Counted from the stretch's first letter, positions 45,934 to 55,011 are shown. The stretch is 64,000 nt of DNA from Mycolicibacterium nivoides (GCF_003855255.1 NZ_CP034072.1:248001-312000); one strand, 5' to 3'. Numbers and translations are program-made. Notes: generated by a model from the sequence alone, not told the origin.

Positions 45934-45949
45934 GTTACCGACCGGTAAC
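45934..45949. promoter_or_regulatory. GTTACCG-AC-CGGTAAC operator-like palindrome before etfBA
   Basis: A perfect 7+7 inverted repeat with a two-base centre, 71 bases before the etfB start. From memory, TTAC-N-GTAA-like palindromes precede several mycobacterial beta-oxidation genes, which suggests control of electron transfer flavoprotein with fatty-acid use. The regulator is not in the window. Confidence 0.55.
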
Positions 45950-46020
45950 ATGATGCTAGTTGCCTAGAACGTGATATGAGCCCGGGTCACCGGTCTCATC
46001 GAGGAGGACGAACCAGAGTC

Positions 46021-46812
46021 ATGACGAACATCGTGGTCCTGATCAAACAGGTCCCAGACACTTGGTCGGAGCGCAAGCTGTCCGACGGCGATTTCACCCT
46101 CGACCGCGAGGCTGCCGACGCCGTGCTCGACGAGATCAACGAGCGCGCCGTGGAAGAGGCGCTGTTGATCAAGGAGCGTGAGGGCGGCGACAGCACTGTC
46201 ACCGTGCTGACCGCCGGCCCGGAGCGCGCCACCGAGGCGATCCGTAAGGCGCTGTCCATGGGTGCCGACAAGGCTGTGCACCTCAAGGACGACGGCCTGC
46301 ACGGCTCCGACGTGATCCAGACCGGGTGGGCACTGGCCCGCGCGCTGGGCACCATCGAGGGCACCGAGCTGGTCATCGCCGGTAACGAGGCCACCGACGG
46401 TGTCGGCGGCGCAGTCCCCGCCGTGATCGCCGAGTATTTGGGCCTGCCGCAGCTCACCCACGTGCGCAAGCTGACCGTCGAGGGCGGCAAGGTCACCGCC
46501 GAGCGTGAGACCGACGAGGGCGTGTTCAGCCTCGAGGCCTCGCTGCCGGCCGTGGTCAGCGTCAACGAGAAGATCAACGAGCCCCGCTTCCCCTCCTTCA
46601 AGGGCATCATGGCCGCCAAGAAGAAGGAAGTCACCGTGCTCACCCTCGCCGAGATCGGCGTGGAAGCCGATGAGGTCGGCGTTGCCAATGCCGGTTCCAA
46701 GGTGCTGTCTTCGACCCCGAAGCCGCCGAAGACCGCCGGTGAGAAGGTGACCGACGAAGGTGACGGCGGCACGAAGATCGCCGAGTACCTGGTCGCCCAG
46801 AAGCTGATCTAG
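46021..46812 (+). CDS. etfB: Electron transfer flavoprotein beta subunit
   Basis: 263 residues from ATG 46021 (GAGGAGG sits about ten bases upstream). The beta-subunit pattern MTNIVVLIKQVPDTWSER and the conserved IAGNEATDGVGGAVPAVIAEYLGLPQLT loop are clear. With EtfA it takes electrons from acyl-CoA dehydrogenases and passes them to an ETF-quinone oxidoreductase. It is the fixA homologue (Rv3029c). EtfA follows 33 bases downstream. Expression may depend on the palindrome at 45934-45949. Confidence 0.95.
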   Translation: MTNIVVLIKQVPDTWSERKLSDGDFTLDREAADAVLDEINERAVEEALLIKEREGGDSTVTVLTAGPERATEAIRKALSMGADKAVHLKDDGLHGSDVIQTGWALARALGTIEGTELVIAGNEATDGVGGAVPAVIAEYLGLPQLTHVRKLTVEGGKVTAERETDEGVFSLEASLPAVVSVNEKINEPRFPSFKGIMAAKKKEVTVLTLAEIGVEADEVGVANAGSKVLSSTPKPPKTAGEKVTDEGDGGTKIAEYLVAQKLI

Positions 46813-46845
46813 CCCACCCACTTCCGAAAGACGTAACGAGAACTC

Positions 46846-47802
46846 ATGGCTGAAGTACTTGTGCTCGTTGAGCACTCCGAAGGCGCATTGAAGAAGGTCA
46901 GCGCCGAGCTCATTACCGCTGCCCGCGTGCTGGGCGAGCCTGCCGCTGTTGTGGTGGGCAAGCCGGGCACCGCGGCTCCGCTGGTCGACGGCCTGAAGGC
47001 CGCCGGTGCGGCCAAGATCTACGTCGCCGAGTCCGACGACGCGGAGAGCTACCTGGTCACCCCCGTCGTCGACGTGCTGGCAGGACTGGCCGAGTCGGCC
47101 GCCCCCGCCGGCGTCATCGTCGCCGCCACCGCCGACGGCAAGGAAATCGCCGCCCGCCTGGCTGCGCGTATCGGCTCGGGCCTGCTGGTCGACGTGGTCG
47201 AGGTCCGCGAGGGTGCGGTGGGCGTCCACTCCATCTTCGGTGGTGCCTTCACCGTCGAGGCCCAGGTCACCAGTGACACCCCGGTGATCACGGTCCGTCC
47301 GGGTGCCATCGAGGCCGCCCCGGCCGACGGTGCCGGCGAGGTCGTCAACGTCGAGGTTCCGGCCCAGGCCGAGAACGCGACCAAGATCACCAAGCGCGAG
47401 CCCGCCGTTGCCGGTGACCGCCCCGAGCTCACCGAGGCCAGCGTCGTGGTCGCCGGTGGTCGTGGTGTCGGCAGCGCCGAGAGCTTCTCGGTCGTCGAGG
47501 AGCTGGCCGACTCGCTGGGCGGCGCCGTCGGTGCCTCCCGCGCCGCGGTCGACTCGGGCTACTACCCGGGCCAGTTCCAGGTCGGCCAGACCGGTAAGAC
47601 GGTGTCGCCGCAGCTGTACATCGCCCTCGGTATCTCCGGCGCGATTCAGCACCGCGCCGGCATGCAGACGTCGAAGACGATCATCGCGGTGAACAAGGAC
47701 GAGGAAGCGCCGATCTTCGAGATCGCCGACCTCGGCATCGTCGGTGACCTGTTCAAGGTCAGCCCGCAGCTGACCGAGGCCGTCAAGGCCCGCAAGGGAT
47801 AG
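46846..47802 (+). CDS. etfA: Electron transfer flavoprotein alpha subunit
   Basis: 318 residues, as in Rv3028c (fixB). MAEVLVLVEHSEGALKK starts the N-terminal domain; the C-terminal FAD domain has VVAGGRGVGSAESFSVV, DSGYYPGQFQVGQTGKTVSP and ALGISGAIQHRAGMQTSK. It binds the FAD cofactor and, with EtfB, shuttles electrons from fatty-acid oxidation to the respiratory chain. It is co-transcribed with etfB and followed directly by a strong terminator hairpin within a 58-bp repeat. Confidence 0.95.
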   Translation: MAEVLVLVEHSEGALKKVSAELITAARVLGEPAAVVVGKPGTAAPLVDGLKAAGAAKIYVAESDDAESYLVTPVVDVLAGLAESAAPAGVIVAATADGKEIAARLAARIGSGLLVDVVEVREGAVGVHSIFGGAFTVEAQVTSDTPVITVRPGAIEAAPADGAGEVVNVEVPAQAENATKITKREPAVAGDRPELTEASVVVAGGRGVGSAESFSVVEELADSLGGAVGASRAAVDSGYYPGQFQVGQTGKTVSPQLYIALGISGAIQHRAGMQTSKTIIAVNKDEEAPIFEIADLGIVGDLFKVSPQLTEAVKARKG

Positions 47803-47814
47803 ATTTTTCCTGCG

Positions 47815-47872
47815 CGAGCAGACACAAAAGCACCCCAAAACTTCGGTTTTGGGGTGCTTTTGCGTCTTCTCG
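47815..47872. repeat. 58-bp stem-loop repeat, copy 2
   Basis: Begins CGAGCAGAC (47815-47823) and ends GTCTTCTCG (47864-47872), the same outer arms as copy 1 at 10409-10466 with one mismatch in the right arm. Inner stem and total length have the same geometry although the inner bases differ. It contains the etfA terminator. Confidence 0.75.
47826..47861 (+). terminator. Intrinsic terminator with UUCG tetraloop after etfA
   Basis: AAAAGCACCCCAAAA (47826-47840) pairs perfectly with TTTTGGGGTGCTTTT (47847-47861) around CTTCGG, a C(UUCG)G closing loop. The right arm ends in TTTT. It lies 24 bases past the etfA stop and is the strongest classical terminator in the window. Confidence 0.9.
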
Positions 47873-47885
47873 TCATTGGCCATGA

Positions 47886-47905
47886 GTGTCACGCTGGAGT
47901 GACAC
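47886..47905. promoter_or_regulatory. GTGTCAC-N6-GTGACAC inverted repeat
   Basis: A perfect 7+7 inverted repeat with six-base spacer, 110 bases before the oxidoreductase start at 48015 and just after the etfA terminator. It is well placed as operator of the oxidoreductase-cupin-nitroreductase operon; the regulator is unknown. Confidence 0.5.
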
Positions 47906-48014
47906 CCGGCGTCGGCGGGTTGGATGCCCCGGACTACGGACTTTCCAGGGTTTGGATCTCGGCACGCGGTGCCAGTGTTGGTCCTGTCAGCGCGTTGAGA
48001 AAGGGATTCGCACA

Positions 48015-48758
48015 ATGAAAATCACAGTCATAGGTGCCAGTGGCCAGATCGGCTCGCGGGTCGTGCGGTTGCTCACCGAAGCCGGGCACGACGTGGTGGC
48101 CGCCTCCCTGTCGTCGGGTGCCAACGTCCTGACCGGCGAGGGCCTGGTCGACGCGCTCAACGGCGCTGAGGTGCTGGTGGACGTGGTGAACTCGCCCTCG
48201 TTCGAAGACGCCGCCGTGATGGACTTCTTCACCGCGTCCTCACGCAATCTGGCGGCCGCCGCGAAGGAGACCGGTGTCGGGCACTACGTCGCGCTGTCGA
48301 TCGTGGGCACCGACGGCCTGCCGGACAGTGGCTACATGCGGGCCAAGGTGGCCCAGGAGAAGAACATCACCGAGTCCGGGCTGCCGTACACGATCGTGCG
48401 GGCCACGCAGTTCCAGGAATTCGCCGAGGCCATCACCGGGTCGCTGGTGGTGGGCGACGAGGTACGCGTCCCTGATGCCCGGATCCAGCTGATCTCAGTG
48501 GACGACGTCGCCGCCGAGGTGGCCAAGGTGGCGCAGGCCGCGCCGCTCAACGGCATCGTCAACATCGGTGGGCCCGACAAGATCTCGTTCGCCGACATGG
48601 CACGCGCGGTGCTGGCCAGGCAGGGGGACGACAAGCCGGTCGTGATTGACCCGCAGGCAACGTATTTCGGCACCGCCGTCGACGACAACAGCCTGGTGAC
48701 CGGCGACGACGGGATCCTTGGTGAAACCCGCTTCGCCGACTGGATCGCGGTGCGCTGA
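48015..48758 (+). CDS. NAD(P)-binding atypical SDR (NmrA-like)
   Basis: 247 residues from ATG 48015 (AGAAAGGG ribosome site upstream). The Rossmann motif GASGQIGSRVVRLL is at the very N-terminus; there is no YxxxK active site, as usual for the NmrA/atypical SDR group, although GYMRAKVAQE offers a related Tyr and Lys. A quinone reductase or redox-sensing role is typical of relatives. It heads a three-gene operon (cupin, nitroreductase) that is not in the H37Rv order at this place. Confidence 0.8.
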   Translation: MKITVIGASGQIGSRVVRLLTEAGHDVVAASLSSGANVLTGEGLVDALNGAEVLVDVVNSPSFEDAAVMDFFTASSRNLAAAAKETGVGHYVALSIVGTDGLPDSGYMRAKVAQEKNITESGLPYTIVRATQFQEFAEAITGSLVVGDEVRVPDARIQLISVDDVAAEVAKVAQAAPLNGIVNIGGPDKISFADMARAVLARQGDDKPVVIDPQATYFGTAVDDNSLVTGDDGILGETRFADWIAVR

Positions 48759-48759
48759 C

Positions 48760-49170
48760 ATGCCTGTCTCAGCTGAGCGCGAGCAGGCGCTTCATGACGC
48801 GATGACCGTGATCGGCAGTGTGACGCCGCCGTTCATCCCGCCGAATGCCGAGGTGATGACGACGATCATCGAGTGGCCCGCGGGATCCCCTGGGGCGCCC
48901 CCACACCGGCATCCCGCCGGACCCGCCTTCGGCTATGTGCTGGAGGGCGAGATGCTCTTCGAGCTGGAGGGCGAGGCGCCGCGGGTGGTCAAGGCGGGGG
49001 AGGCCTTCTGGGAGCCCGGCGGTGACGTCATCCACTACTCGGATGCCAACAACCGTGACGACATTCCGCTGAAGTTCCTCGTCAACATGCTGTGTGTGCC
49101 AGGTGAACCCATGCTCGTCATCGTCGAAGACGAGGAGCTCGAGGCCCGCAAGGACCGGCGAGTTCGCTGA
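48760..49170 (+). CDS. Cupin-domain protein
   Basis: 136 residues from ATG 48760, two bases after the preceding stop. Cupin motif 1 is PPHRHPAGPAFGYVLEGEM with two His and a Glu, and motif 2 is AGEAFWEPGGDVIHYSDAN with the final His, so the metal site is complete. Small cupins of this type act as dioxygenases, isomerases or metal-sensing proteins. The substrate is unknown. Its stop overlaps the nitroreductase start (TGATG), supporting a joint function with the redox enzymes on either side. Confidence 0.8.
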   Translation: MPVSAEREQALHDAMTVIGSVTPPFIPPNAEVMTTIIEWPAGSPGAPPHRHPAGPAFGYVLEGEMLFELEGEAPRVVKAGEAFWEPGGDVIHYSDANNRDDIPLKFLVNMLCVPGEPMLVIVEDEELEARKDRRVR

Positions 49171-49829
49171 TGGCCGAGTTCGGAGACGTCGTCCGGTCGC
49201 GTCGTTCGTCACGAATGTTCCTGCCGGACAAGCCTGTTCCACGTGAGCTCCTGGACGAGGCGCTCGCGTTGGCAGTGCGGGCGCCGTCGAACTCGAACAC
49301 ACAACCCTGGCACGTCTTCTTCGCCACCGGCGAGCGGCGCGACCGATTGGTGGACGCGCTGCTCGCCGCGGTCGAGGCGGCACCGCCGGCGGTCGGCTCC
49401 GCGGGCCTTCCGCCGCGGTTCGCTCACCTGCGCCGCGAGAGTGGTGCCCTGGTCTACGGGGCAATGGGGATCGCCCGCGACGACGCCGAGGGACGCTGGG
49501 CTGCCCAGAAGCGCAACTGGGAGTTCTTCCACGCGCCCGTCGCCGGGGTGGTCTGCATGCACCGGGATTTCACCAACGTCGACGCGATGGGGGTCGGGAT
49601 GTTCCTGCAGATCCTGCTGTTGGCGTTGAACGAACGGGGTCTCGGCAGTTGCGTGCAGGTGTCCATCTCGTTCTATCCCGACGTACTGCGCGAACAACTG
49701 GGGATTCCCGACGATCTGACGATCCTGAGTGGGCTGTCGATCGGCTATGCCGACCCCCAATTTGCGGCGAATCACCTGGACACACCGCGCAACCCGATCG
49801 GCGAGAACGTGGTGTTCCTGCAGGACTGA
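49170..49829 (+). CDS. Nitroreductase-family FMN oxidoreductase
   Basis: 219 residues. The N-terminal FMN-binding pattern VVRSRRSSRMFLPDKPVP and LAVRAPSNSNTQPWHV are classic, and the C-terminal GIPDDLTILSGLSIGYADP is the second signature. Such enzymes reduce nitro groups, quinones or enones with NAD(P)H, or serve in cofactor chemistry. It is the third gene of the accessory operon and has a standard length. No nearby gene points to a substrate. Confidence 0.85.
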   Translation: MAEFGDVVRSRRSSRMFLPDKPVPRELLDEALALAVRAPSNSNTQPWHVFFATGERRDRLVDALLAAVEAAPPAVGSAGLPPRFAHLRRESGALVYGAMGIARDDAEGRWAAQKRNWEFFHAPVAGVVCMHRDFTNVDAMGVGMFLQILLLALNERGLGSCVQVSISFYPDVLREQLGIPDDLTILSGLSIGYADPQFAANHLDTPRNPIGENVVFLQD

Positions 49830-49916
49830 CCGGCAGCCCAAAAAGTCACCTGGCGCTCACAGACATGTCACACAGGCGATGCCGTATGGAGACCCGGCTG
49901 GGCGACCGTGCTGGTT

Positions 49917-50765
49917 ATGAGCACTGCATCTGTACTCATCGCCGCTGATCACACCGACAGCGCGGCGCCCGATGCGCCGCGCTACACCCTGTTGTTGTCC
50001 GCCGACCCCGAGCTCATCGAAGCCGCCCAGCGGCTCCGCCACGACGTGTTCACCTCCGAACCCGGATTCACCCTCACCGGGGCTGCCGACGGACGTGACG
50101 CCGACCGGTTCGACGAGCATTGCGACCATCTGCTGGTACGTGAGGACCGCACCGGCGAGTTGGTGGGCTGCTACCGGATGCTGCCGCCGCCCGGCGCCAT
50201 CGCCGCGGGCGGGCTCTACACGGCCACCGAGTTCGATGTGCGCGGCCTCGACGCATTGCGGCCGTCCCTGGTCGAAATGGGCCGTGCGGTGGTGCGGACC
50301 GACCACCGCAACGGTGCCGTCGTCCTGCTCATGTGGGCGGGCATCCTGGCCTACCTGGACCGTTCCGGGTACGACTACGTGACGGGCTGCGTTTCGGTGC
50401 CGGTCGCCGGGAACGCGGACGGCCCACCGGGAACCCAGATCCGAGGGGTCCGCGACTTCGTGCGGCGTCGCCACGCCGCTCCTGCCGAACACACGGTGTA
50501 CCCGTACCGGCCGGTGATGCTGGACGGCAGAGGGCTCGATGACATCGACCCGCCCTCGCGGACCACGGTGCCACCGCTGATGCGGGGGTACCTGCGCCTG
50601 GGCGCGCAGGTGTGCGGGGAACCGGCCCACGACCCCGACTTCGGGGTGGGGGACTTCCCGGCCCTCCTGGACAAGCGCCGCGCCGACGTCCGCTATCTCA
50701 AGCGCCTGCGCTCGGTGTCGGCCGCGGCCGACATGGCCGACGGGATGGCCGGGGGCGCCTCATGA
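49917..50765 (+). CDS. OlsB-like ornithine N-acyltransferase (Rv3027c-like)
   Basis: 282 residues from ATG 49917. The GNAT-type acyltransferase core matches the OlsB/hemolysin-like family: RLRHDVFTSEPGF, DRFDEHCDHLLVRE and LVEMGRAVVRTDHRNG. In ornithine-lipid synthesis OlsB adds a 3-hydroxyacyl chain to ornithine. The next gene encodes the OlsA-type O-acyltransferase and overlaps as ATGA, so the pair is coupled. This matches the arrangement Rv3027c-Rv3026c. Activity is inferred from family and pairing. Confidence 0.85.
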   Translation: MSTASVLIAADHTDSAAPDAPRYTLLLSADPELIEAAQRLRHDVFTSEPGFTLTGAADGRDADRFDEHCDHLLVREDRTGELVGCYRMLPPPGAIAAGGLYTATEFDVRGLDALRPSLVEMGRAVVRTDHRNGAVVLLMWAGILAYLDRSGYDYVTGCVSVPVAGNADGPPGTQIRGVRDFVRRRHAAPAEHTVYPYRPVMLDGRGLDDIDPPSRTTVPPLMRGYLRLGAQVCGEPAHDPDFGVGDFPALLDKRRADVRYLKRLRSVSAAADMADGMAGGAS

Positions 50766-51598
50766 CCACATGTGATCACTCCTGGCTGCCCAAGGCCTCG
50801 TGCGACGGCAGTTGCGTGCATGCCGGCGGCGCCGACGCCGGCCGTCGGCTGGTGGTGTGGATCCGCACTTCGGTGCGGGTGGTGATGGCCGTCATCCTGG
50901 CGCCCGGCGTGCCCCTGCTGGCGGTGCCGATACCGGGCCGCTCACATGTGCAGCGTTTCTACTGCCGGTTGATGCTGCGCTGCTTCGGAGTCCGGATCTC
51001 ATTGTCGGGCGGACCTATTCGCAACCTGAAGGGCGTGCTCGTGGTCAGCGGCCACGTGTCATGGCTCGACATCTTCACGATCGGTGCGGTGCTGCCCGGC
51101 TCGTTCGTGGCCCGGGCGGACCTGGTCGAATGGCCCGCGGTGGGCCGGCTGACCCGGGTGATGAAGGTGATCCCGATCGACCGGGGCAGCCTGCGCAGGC
51201 TGCCCGCGGTGGTACACACCGTGGCCGAGCGCCTGCGCGCCGGACACACCGTGGTGGCCTTCCCGGAGGGCACCACCTGGTGTGGCCTGGCCTACGGACC
51301 GTTCCGGCCGGCGATGTTCCAGGCCGCGATCGACGCGGCCCGGCCGGTGCAGCCGTTACGCCTGGTCTACCGCCACCGCGACGGCCGGCCGTCGACGATT
51401 CCGGCCTTTGTGGGGGAGGACACCCTGCTGCGGTCGGTGCGGCGGGTCATCACCGCACGTCGCACGGTGTGCCACGTCCACGTCGGGTCTCTGCAGCTGC
51501 CGGGAGACGACCGACGGGCCCTGGCCGGGCGCTGCGAGGCGGTGGTGCGCGCCCACCAGGAGCTCCCTGGCGCTCCCGCGCACGTGCTGGCGGCCTGA
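50762..51598 (+). CDS. OlsA-like 1-acylglycerol-phosphate-type acyltransferase (Rv3026c-like)
   Basis: 278 residues from ATG 50762. After a Cys/His-containing N-terminus and one membrane helix ([20 protein letters not shown]), the acyltransferase motifs are present: HVSWLDIF (H-x4-D) and FPEGTTW. OlsA esterifies lyso-ornithine lipid; related enzymes make phosphatidic acid. Membrane-associated. The N-terminal [17 protein letters not shown] could bind a metal, which is not usual for OlsA and is worth noting. It is translationally coupled to the OlsB-like gene. Confidence 0.85.
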   Translation: MTTCDHSWLPKASCDGSCVHAGGADAGRRLVVWIRTSVRVVMAVILAPGVPLLAVPIPGRSHVQRFYCRLMLRCFGVRISLSGGPIRNLKGVLVVSGHVSWLDIFTIGAVLPGSFVARADLVEWPAVGRLTRVMKVIPIDRGSLRRLPAVVHTVAERLRAGHTVVAFPEGTTWCGLAYGPFRPAMFQAAIDAARPVQPLRLVYRHRDGRPSTIPAFVGEDTLLRSVRRVITARRTVCHVHVGSLQLPGDDRRALAGRCEAVVRAHQELPGAPAHVLAA

Positions 51599-51645
51599 GG
51601 AGGCCGGAGGGAGGGTCGCCTGCCAGCGGCTATCCTAGGAGGGCT

Positions 51646-52872
51646 ATGGCCTCCATCCTGACCTCCTCCTCAGGCGGGCCGGTCTATCTCGATCACGCCG
51701 CCACCACCCCGATGCACGCCGCTGCCATCGAGGCGATGACCGCTGCGCTGGCCACCGTCGGCAACGCGTCGTCGCTGCACGGTTCCGGCCGGCTGGCGCG
51801 CCGCCGCATGGAGGAGGCCCGTGAGACGTTGGCCCGCCTGCTGGGCTGTCGCCCCTCGGAGGTGATCTTCACCGCTGGTGGCACCGAGAGCGACAACCTC
51901 GCCGTCAAGGGCATCTACTGGGCCCGCCGCGATGCCGAGCCGGCGCGGCGCCGGATCATCACCACCGCTGTCGAGCATCACGCCGTTCTGGACGCCGTGC
52001 AGTGGCTGGTCGATCACGAGGGCGCCGAGGTGACCTGGCTGCCGGTCGACGCCGAGGGTGCCGTCGCACCCGAGTCGCTGCGCTCGGCGCTCGAGGCCGG
52101 CGACGGACCGGCTGACGTCGCCCTGATCAGCATCATGTGGGCCAACAACGAGGTCGGCACGATCATGCCGATCGCCGAGCTGGCCGCCGTCGCGGCCGAG
52201 TTCGAGGTCCCGATGCACAGCGACGCCATCCAGGCCGTCGGGCAGATCCCGGTCGATTTCACCGAAACCGGCCTGGCGGCGATGAGCGTTGCCGCGCACA
52301 AGTTCGGCGGCCCGATGGGCGTAGGCGCGCTGGTGCTGCGTCGGGACACCGCCTGCGTGCCGCTGCTGCACGGCGGCGGTCAGGAGCGCGACGTCCGGTC
52401 CGGGACACCCGACGTGGCCGGTGCCGTTGCGATGGCCGCGGCCGCCGAGGTGGCCATCGGGGGGCTCGCCGAGCACAGTGCCCGGGTGCAGGCGTTGCGG
52501 GACCGGCTGATCGACGGCGTGCTGTCCACCATCGAGGACACCCATCTGAACGGGCCGCAGGGAGCCGACCGGCTTCCCGCCAACACGCACTTCACCTTCC
52601 GCGGCTGCGAAGGCGACTCGCTTCTGATGCTGCTCGACGCCAAGGGCGTCGAATGCTCCACCGGGTCGGCGTGCACCGCCGGTGTGGCACAGCCGTCGCA
52701 CGTCCTGATCGCCATGGGCGCCGATCCGGCCACCGCGCGGGGTTCACTGCGATTCTCGTTGGGACACACCAGCACCGACGCCGATGTCGACGCGGTGCTG
52801 GAGGTGCTGCCCGCGGCGGTCGAGCGGGCCCGGCAGGCGGCGCTGGCCAGCGCCGGGAGGACCTTCTCATGA
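51646..52872 (+). CDS. Cysteine desulfurase (IscS/NifS type)
   Basis: 408 residues from ATG 51646. It is a class V aminotransferase fold: the start [22 protein letters not shown]-binding lysine in [15 protein letters not shown], and the persulphide Cys in [15 protein letters not shown]. It removes sulphur from cysteine and passes it on. The overlapping downstream gene is the tRNA thiolase MnmA, which needs such sulphur, so the two probably act together, as does the iscS-like gene Rv3025c next to trmU in H37Rv. Confidence 0.9.
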   Translation: MASILTSSSGGPVYLDHAATTPMHAAAIEAMTAALATVGNASSLHGSGRLARRRMEEARETLARLLGCRPSEVIFTAGGTESDNLAVKGIYWARRDAEPARRRIITTAVEHHAVLDAVQWLVDHEGAEVTWLPVDAEGAVAPESLRSALEAGDGPADVALISIMWANNEVGTIMPIAELAAVAAEFEVPMHSDAIQAVGQIPVDFTETGLAAMSVAAHKFGGPMGVGALVLRRDTACVPLLHGGGQERDVRSGTPDVAGAVAMAAAAEVAIGGLAEHSARVQALRDRLIDGVLSTIEDTHLNGPQGADRLPANTHFTFRGCEGDSLLMLLDAKGVECSTGSACTAGVAQPSHVLIAMGADPATARGSLRFSLGHTSTDADVDAVLEVLPAAVERARQAALASAGRTFS

Positions 52873-53939
52873 GAGTCCTGGTCGCGATGAGCGGCGGCGT
52901 GGATTCCTCGGTGGCCGCCGCCCGGATGGTCGATGCCGGCCACGACGTCGTCGGAGTGCACATGGCGCTGTCGTCGGCGCCGGGGACGTTGCGCACCGGA
53001 TCCCGGGGGTGCTGCTCCAAGGAGGATGCGGGCGATGCCCGCCGGGTGGCCGACATTCTCGACATCCCGTTCTACGTCTGGGACTTCGCCGACCGGTTCA
53101 AGGACGACGTGATCGACGACTTCGTCGAGTCGTACGCCCGCGGCGAGACCCCGAACCCCTGTGTGCGGTGCAATGAGCGGATCAAGTTCTCTGCGCTGGC
53201 GGCGCGGGCGCTGGCGCTCGGTTTCGACGCGGTGGCCACCGGTCACTACGCACGGCTGGCCGACGGCCGGCTGCGCCGCGCGGTCGACGCCGACAAGGAC
53301 CAGTCCTACGTGCTTGGTGTGCTGACCGCCGAACAGCTGTCGCATGCGCTCTTCCCGATCGGTGACACGCCCAAGTCGCAGATCCGGGCCGAGGCCGCCG
53401 AGCGTGGCCTGGCCGTCGCGAAAAAGCCTGACAGCCATGACATCTGCTTCATCCCATCCGGAGACACCCAAGCCTTCCTGGGCGCCCGGATCGGGGTCCG
53501 TCGCGGCTCGGTGATCGACAACGAAGGTGCGGTGCTCGCCGAACACGACGGCGTGCACGGCTTCACCATCGGACAGCGCAAGGGTCTGGGTATCGCGGGG
53601 CCGGGTGCCGACGGCCGACCGCGCTACGTCACCGCGATCGACGCCGAGACGGGCACGGTGCGGGTCGGACCGGCCGAGGACCTCGAGATCTGGGAACTGG
53701 TCGGCGACAAGCCCGTGTTCACCAGCGGGGCTCCGCTGCAGGGGCCGGTCGAATGCCAGATTCAGGTGCGGGCGCACGGCGGGATCACCGACGCGGTGGC
53801 CGAGCTGCGCGACGGCCGGCTGGCGGTTTCCCTGCGGGCACCGCTGCGCGGGGTGGCCCCCGGACAGACCATGGTGCTGTACCGGCCTGACTCCGACGGT
53901 GACGAGGTCATCGCCAGCGCGACCATCGCGCGCGCGTGA
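52869..53939 (+). CDS. mnmA: tRNA 2-thiouridylase
   Basis: 356 residues from ATG 52869, overlapping the desulfurase as ATGA. The PP-loop [14 protein letters not shown] binds ATP, the catalytic Cys pair are in [11 protein letters not shown] and [11 protein letters not shown], and [13 protein letters not shown] is a conserved central motif. It thiolates U34 of tRNAs for Lys, Glu and Gln in the cytoplasm. It corresponds to trmU (Rv3024c). In H37Rv a long segment follows before Rv3015c; here the next conserved gene begins only 10 bases later. Confidence 0.95.
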   Translation: MRVLVAMSGGVDSSVAAARMVDAGHDVVGVHMALSSAPGTLRTGSRGCCSKEDAGDARRVADILDIPFYVWDFADRFKDDVIDDFVESYARGETPNPCVRCNERIKFSALAARALALGFDAVATGHYARLADGRLRRAVDADKDQSYVLGVLTAEQLSHALFPIGDTPKSQIRAEAAERGLAVAKKPDSHDICFIPSGDTQAFLGARIGVRRGSVIDNEGAVLAEHDGVHGFTIGQRKGLGIAGPGADGRPRYVTAIDAETGTVRVGPAEDLEIWELVGDKPVFTSGAPLQGPVECQIQVRAHGGITDAVAELRDGRLAVSLRAPLRGVAPGQTMVLYRPDSDGDEVIASATIARA

Positions 53940-53949
53940 GCATCGACGG

Positions 53950-54960
53950 ATGAGCGTCTTCGCAGCGGCCACCGGTATCGGTTCCTGGCCGGGCACCCAG
54001 CCACGGGCTGCCGCAGAAGTTGTCGTCGGTGAACTGCACACCCTGTCGCACCTCGTGGAACTGCCGGCGCGGGGGATCGGCGCCGACCTGATCGGTCGGG
54101 CCGGGGCCCTGCTGGTCGACATCGGCATCGACACCGTGCCGCGCGGATACCGCATCGCCGGTGGCCGCAGCGCTGCCCTGCGACGCGCCGAGAGCCTGCT
54201 CGGCGAGGACATCGATGCGCTGGAAGAAGCCTGGGAGCGTGCGGGGCTGCGGGGCAGCGGGCGCGCCGTCAAGGTGCAGGCGCCCGGTCCGATCACGCTG
54301 GCTGCTCAGCTGGAACTGCCCAACGGGCATCGGGCCATCACCGATCACGGTGCGCTGCGGGATCTTTCGGCCTCCCTGGCCGAGGGCCTGTCGATCCACC
54401 GTGCCGAGGTGGCCCGGCGGTTGGAGACCCCGGTGGTGGTCCAGTTGGATGAACCGTCACTGCCTGCCGCGCTGGCGGGCCGGCTGTCGGGGGTCACCAG
54501 TTTCACCCCGGTGCATCCCGTGGACGAGCCGTTGGCGATGAACCTGATCGACGCGTGTGTCGCCGCGGCCGGGGTGGACGTCGCACTGCACAGTTGTGCA
54601 CCCGAGCTGCCGTGGAAGGCCTTGTTGCGCAGCACTGTTCATGCCGTTTCGGTCGACGTCTCGACTCTGACGCCGGCGGATCTGGACGGTGTCGGGGAGT
54701 TCGTCGACTCGGGACGTACCGTGCTGCTCGGTGTGGTGCCTTCGGTCGCGCCCGAGAGCAGGCCGTCGGTCGAAGAAATCGCCAAGGCGGCGGTGGCGCT
54801 CACCGATCGACTCGGGTTCGCCCGGGCTGTGCTGCGGGACCGCATCGGCATCACGCCGTCCTGTGGGTTGGCCGGTGCCACGTCGCAATGGGCGCGCACC
54901 GCTGTGGAATTCGCACAGAAGGTCGCCGACGCGTTCGCCGAAGATCCGGACGCCATCTAG
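53950..54960 (+). CDS. MetE/UroD-like vitamin-B12-independent methionine synthase family protein (Rv3015c-like)
   Basis: 336 residues from ATG 53950. The TIM-barrel resembles the C-terminal half of MetE: ATGIGSWPGTQPR at the start, VKVQAPGPITLAAQLEL, VVVQLDEPSLPAAL, VALHSCAPELPW and ITPSCGLAG, where the two Cys and a His could hold zinc. The family likely transfers a methyl group between a small donor and a thiol acceptor; the mycobacterial protein is uncharacterised. It is directly behind mnmA and ahead of the accessory ArsR operon. Confidence 0.8.
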   Translation: MSVFAAATGIGSWPGTQPRAAAEVVVGELHTLSHLVELPARGIGADLIGRAGALLVDIGIDTVPRGYRIAGGRSAALRRAESLLGEDIDALEEAWERAGLRGSGRAVKVQAPGPITLAAQLELPNGHRAITDHGALRDLSASLAEGLSIHRAEVARRLETPVVVQLDEPSLPAALAGRLSGVTSFTPVHPVDEPLAMNLIDACVAAAGVDVALHSCAPELPWKALLRSTVHAVSVDVSTLTPADLDGVGEFVDSGRTVLLGVVPSVAPESRPSVEEIAKAAVALTDRLGFARAVLRDRIGITPSCGLAGATSQWARTAVEFAQKVADAFAEDPDAI

Positions 54961-54965
54961 AAAAA

Positions 54966-54981
54966 GCAACCAAAAGGTTGC
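54966..54981. promoter_or_regulatory. ArsR operator candidate 1 (GCAACC-N4-GGTTGC)
   Basis: A perfect 6+6 inverted repeat, immediately after the Rv3015c-like stop, overlapping the -35-like TTGCTC at 54978-54983. A matching copy lies 46 bases downstream. Confidence 0.7.
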
Positions 54982-55006
54982 TCTTGGCCGCGCACGGTCC
55001 TAGGCT
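54978..55006 (+). promoter_or_regulatory. Promoter-like sequence TTGCTC-N17-TAGGCT
   Basis: A -35-like TTGCTC (54978-54983) and -10-like TAGGCT (55001-55006) are 17 bases apart, the ideal spacing. The start site would fall at about 55012-55014, inside operator candidate 2, so two dyads bracket the promoter. Confidence 0.5.
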
Positions 55007-55011
55007 GAAGG

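Noticed and set aside
45964..48015. 683-residue minus-strand open frame across etfBA
   Set aside because: Antisense to clear EtfB and EtfA with no credible start or domain; codon-bias shadow.
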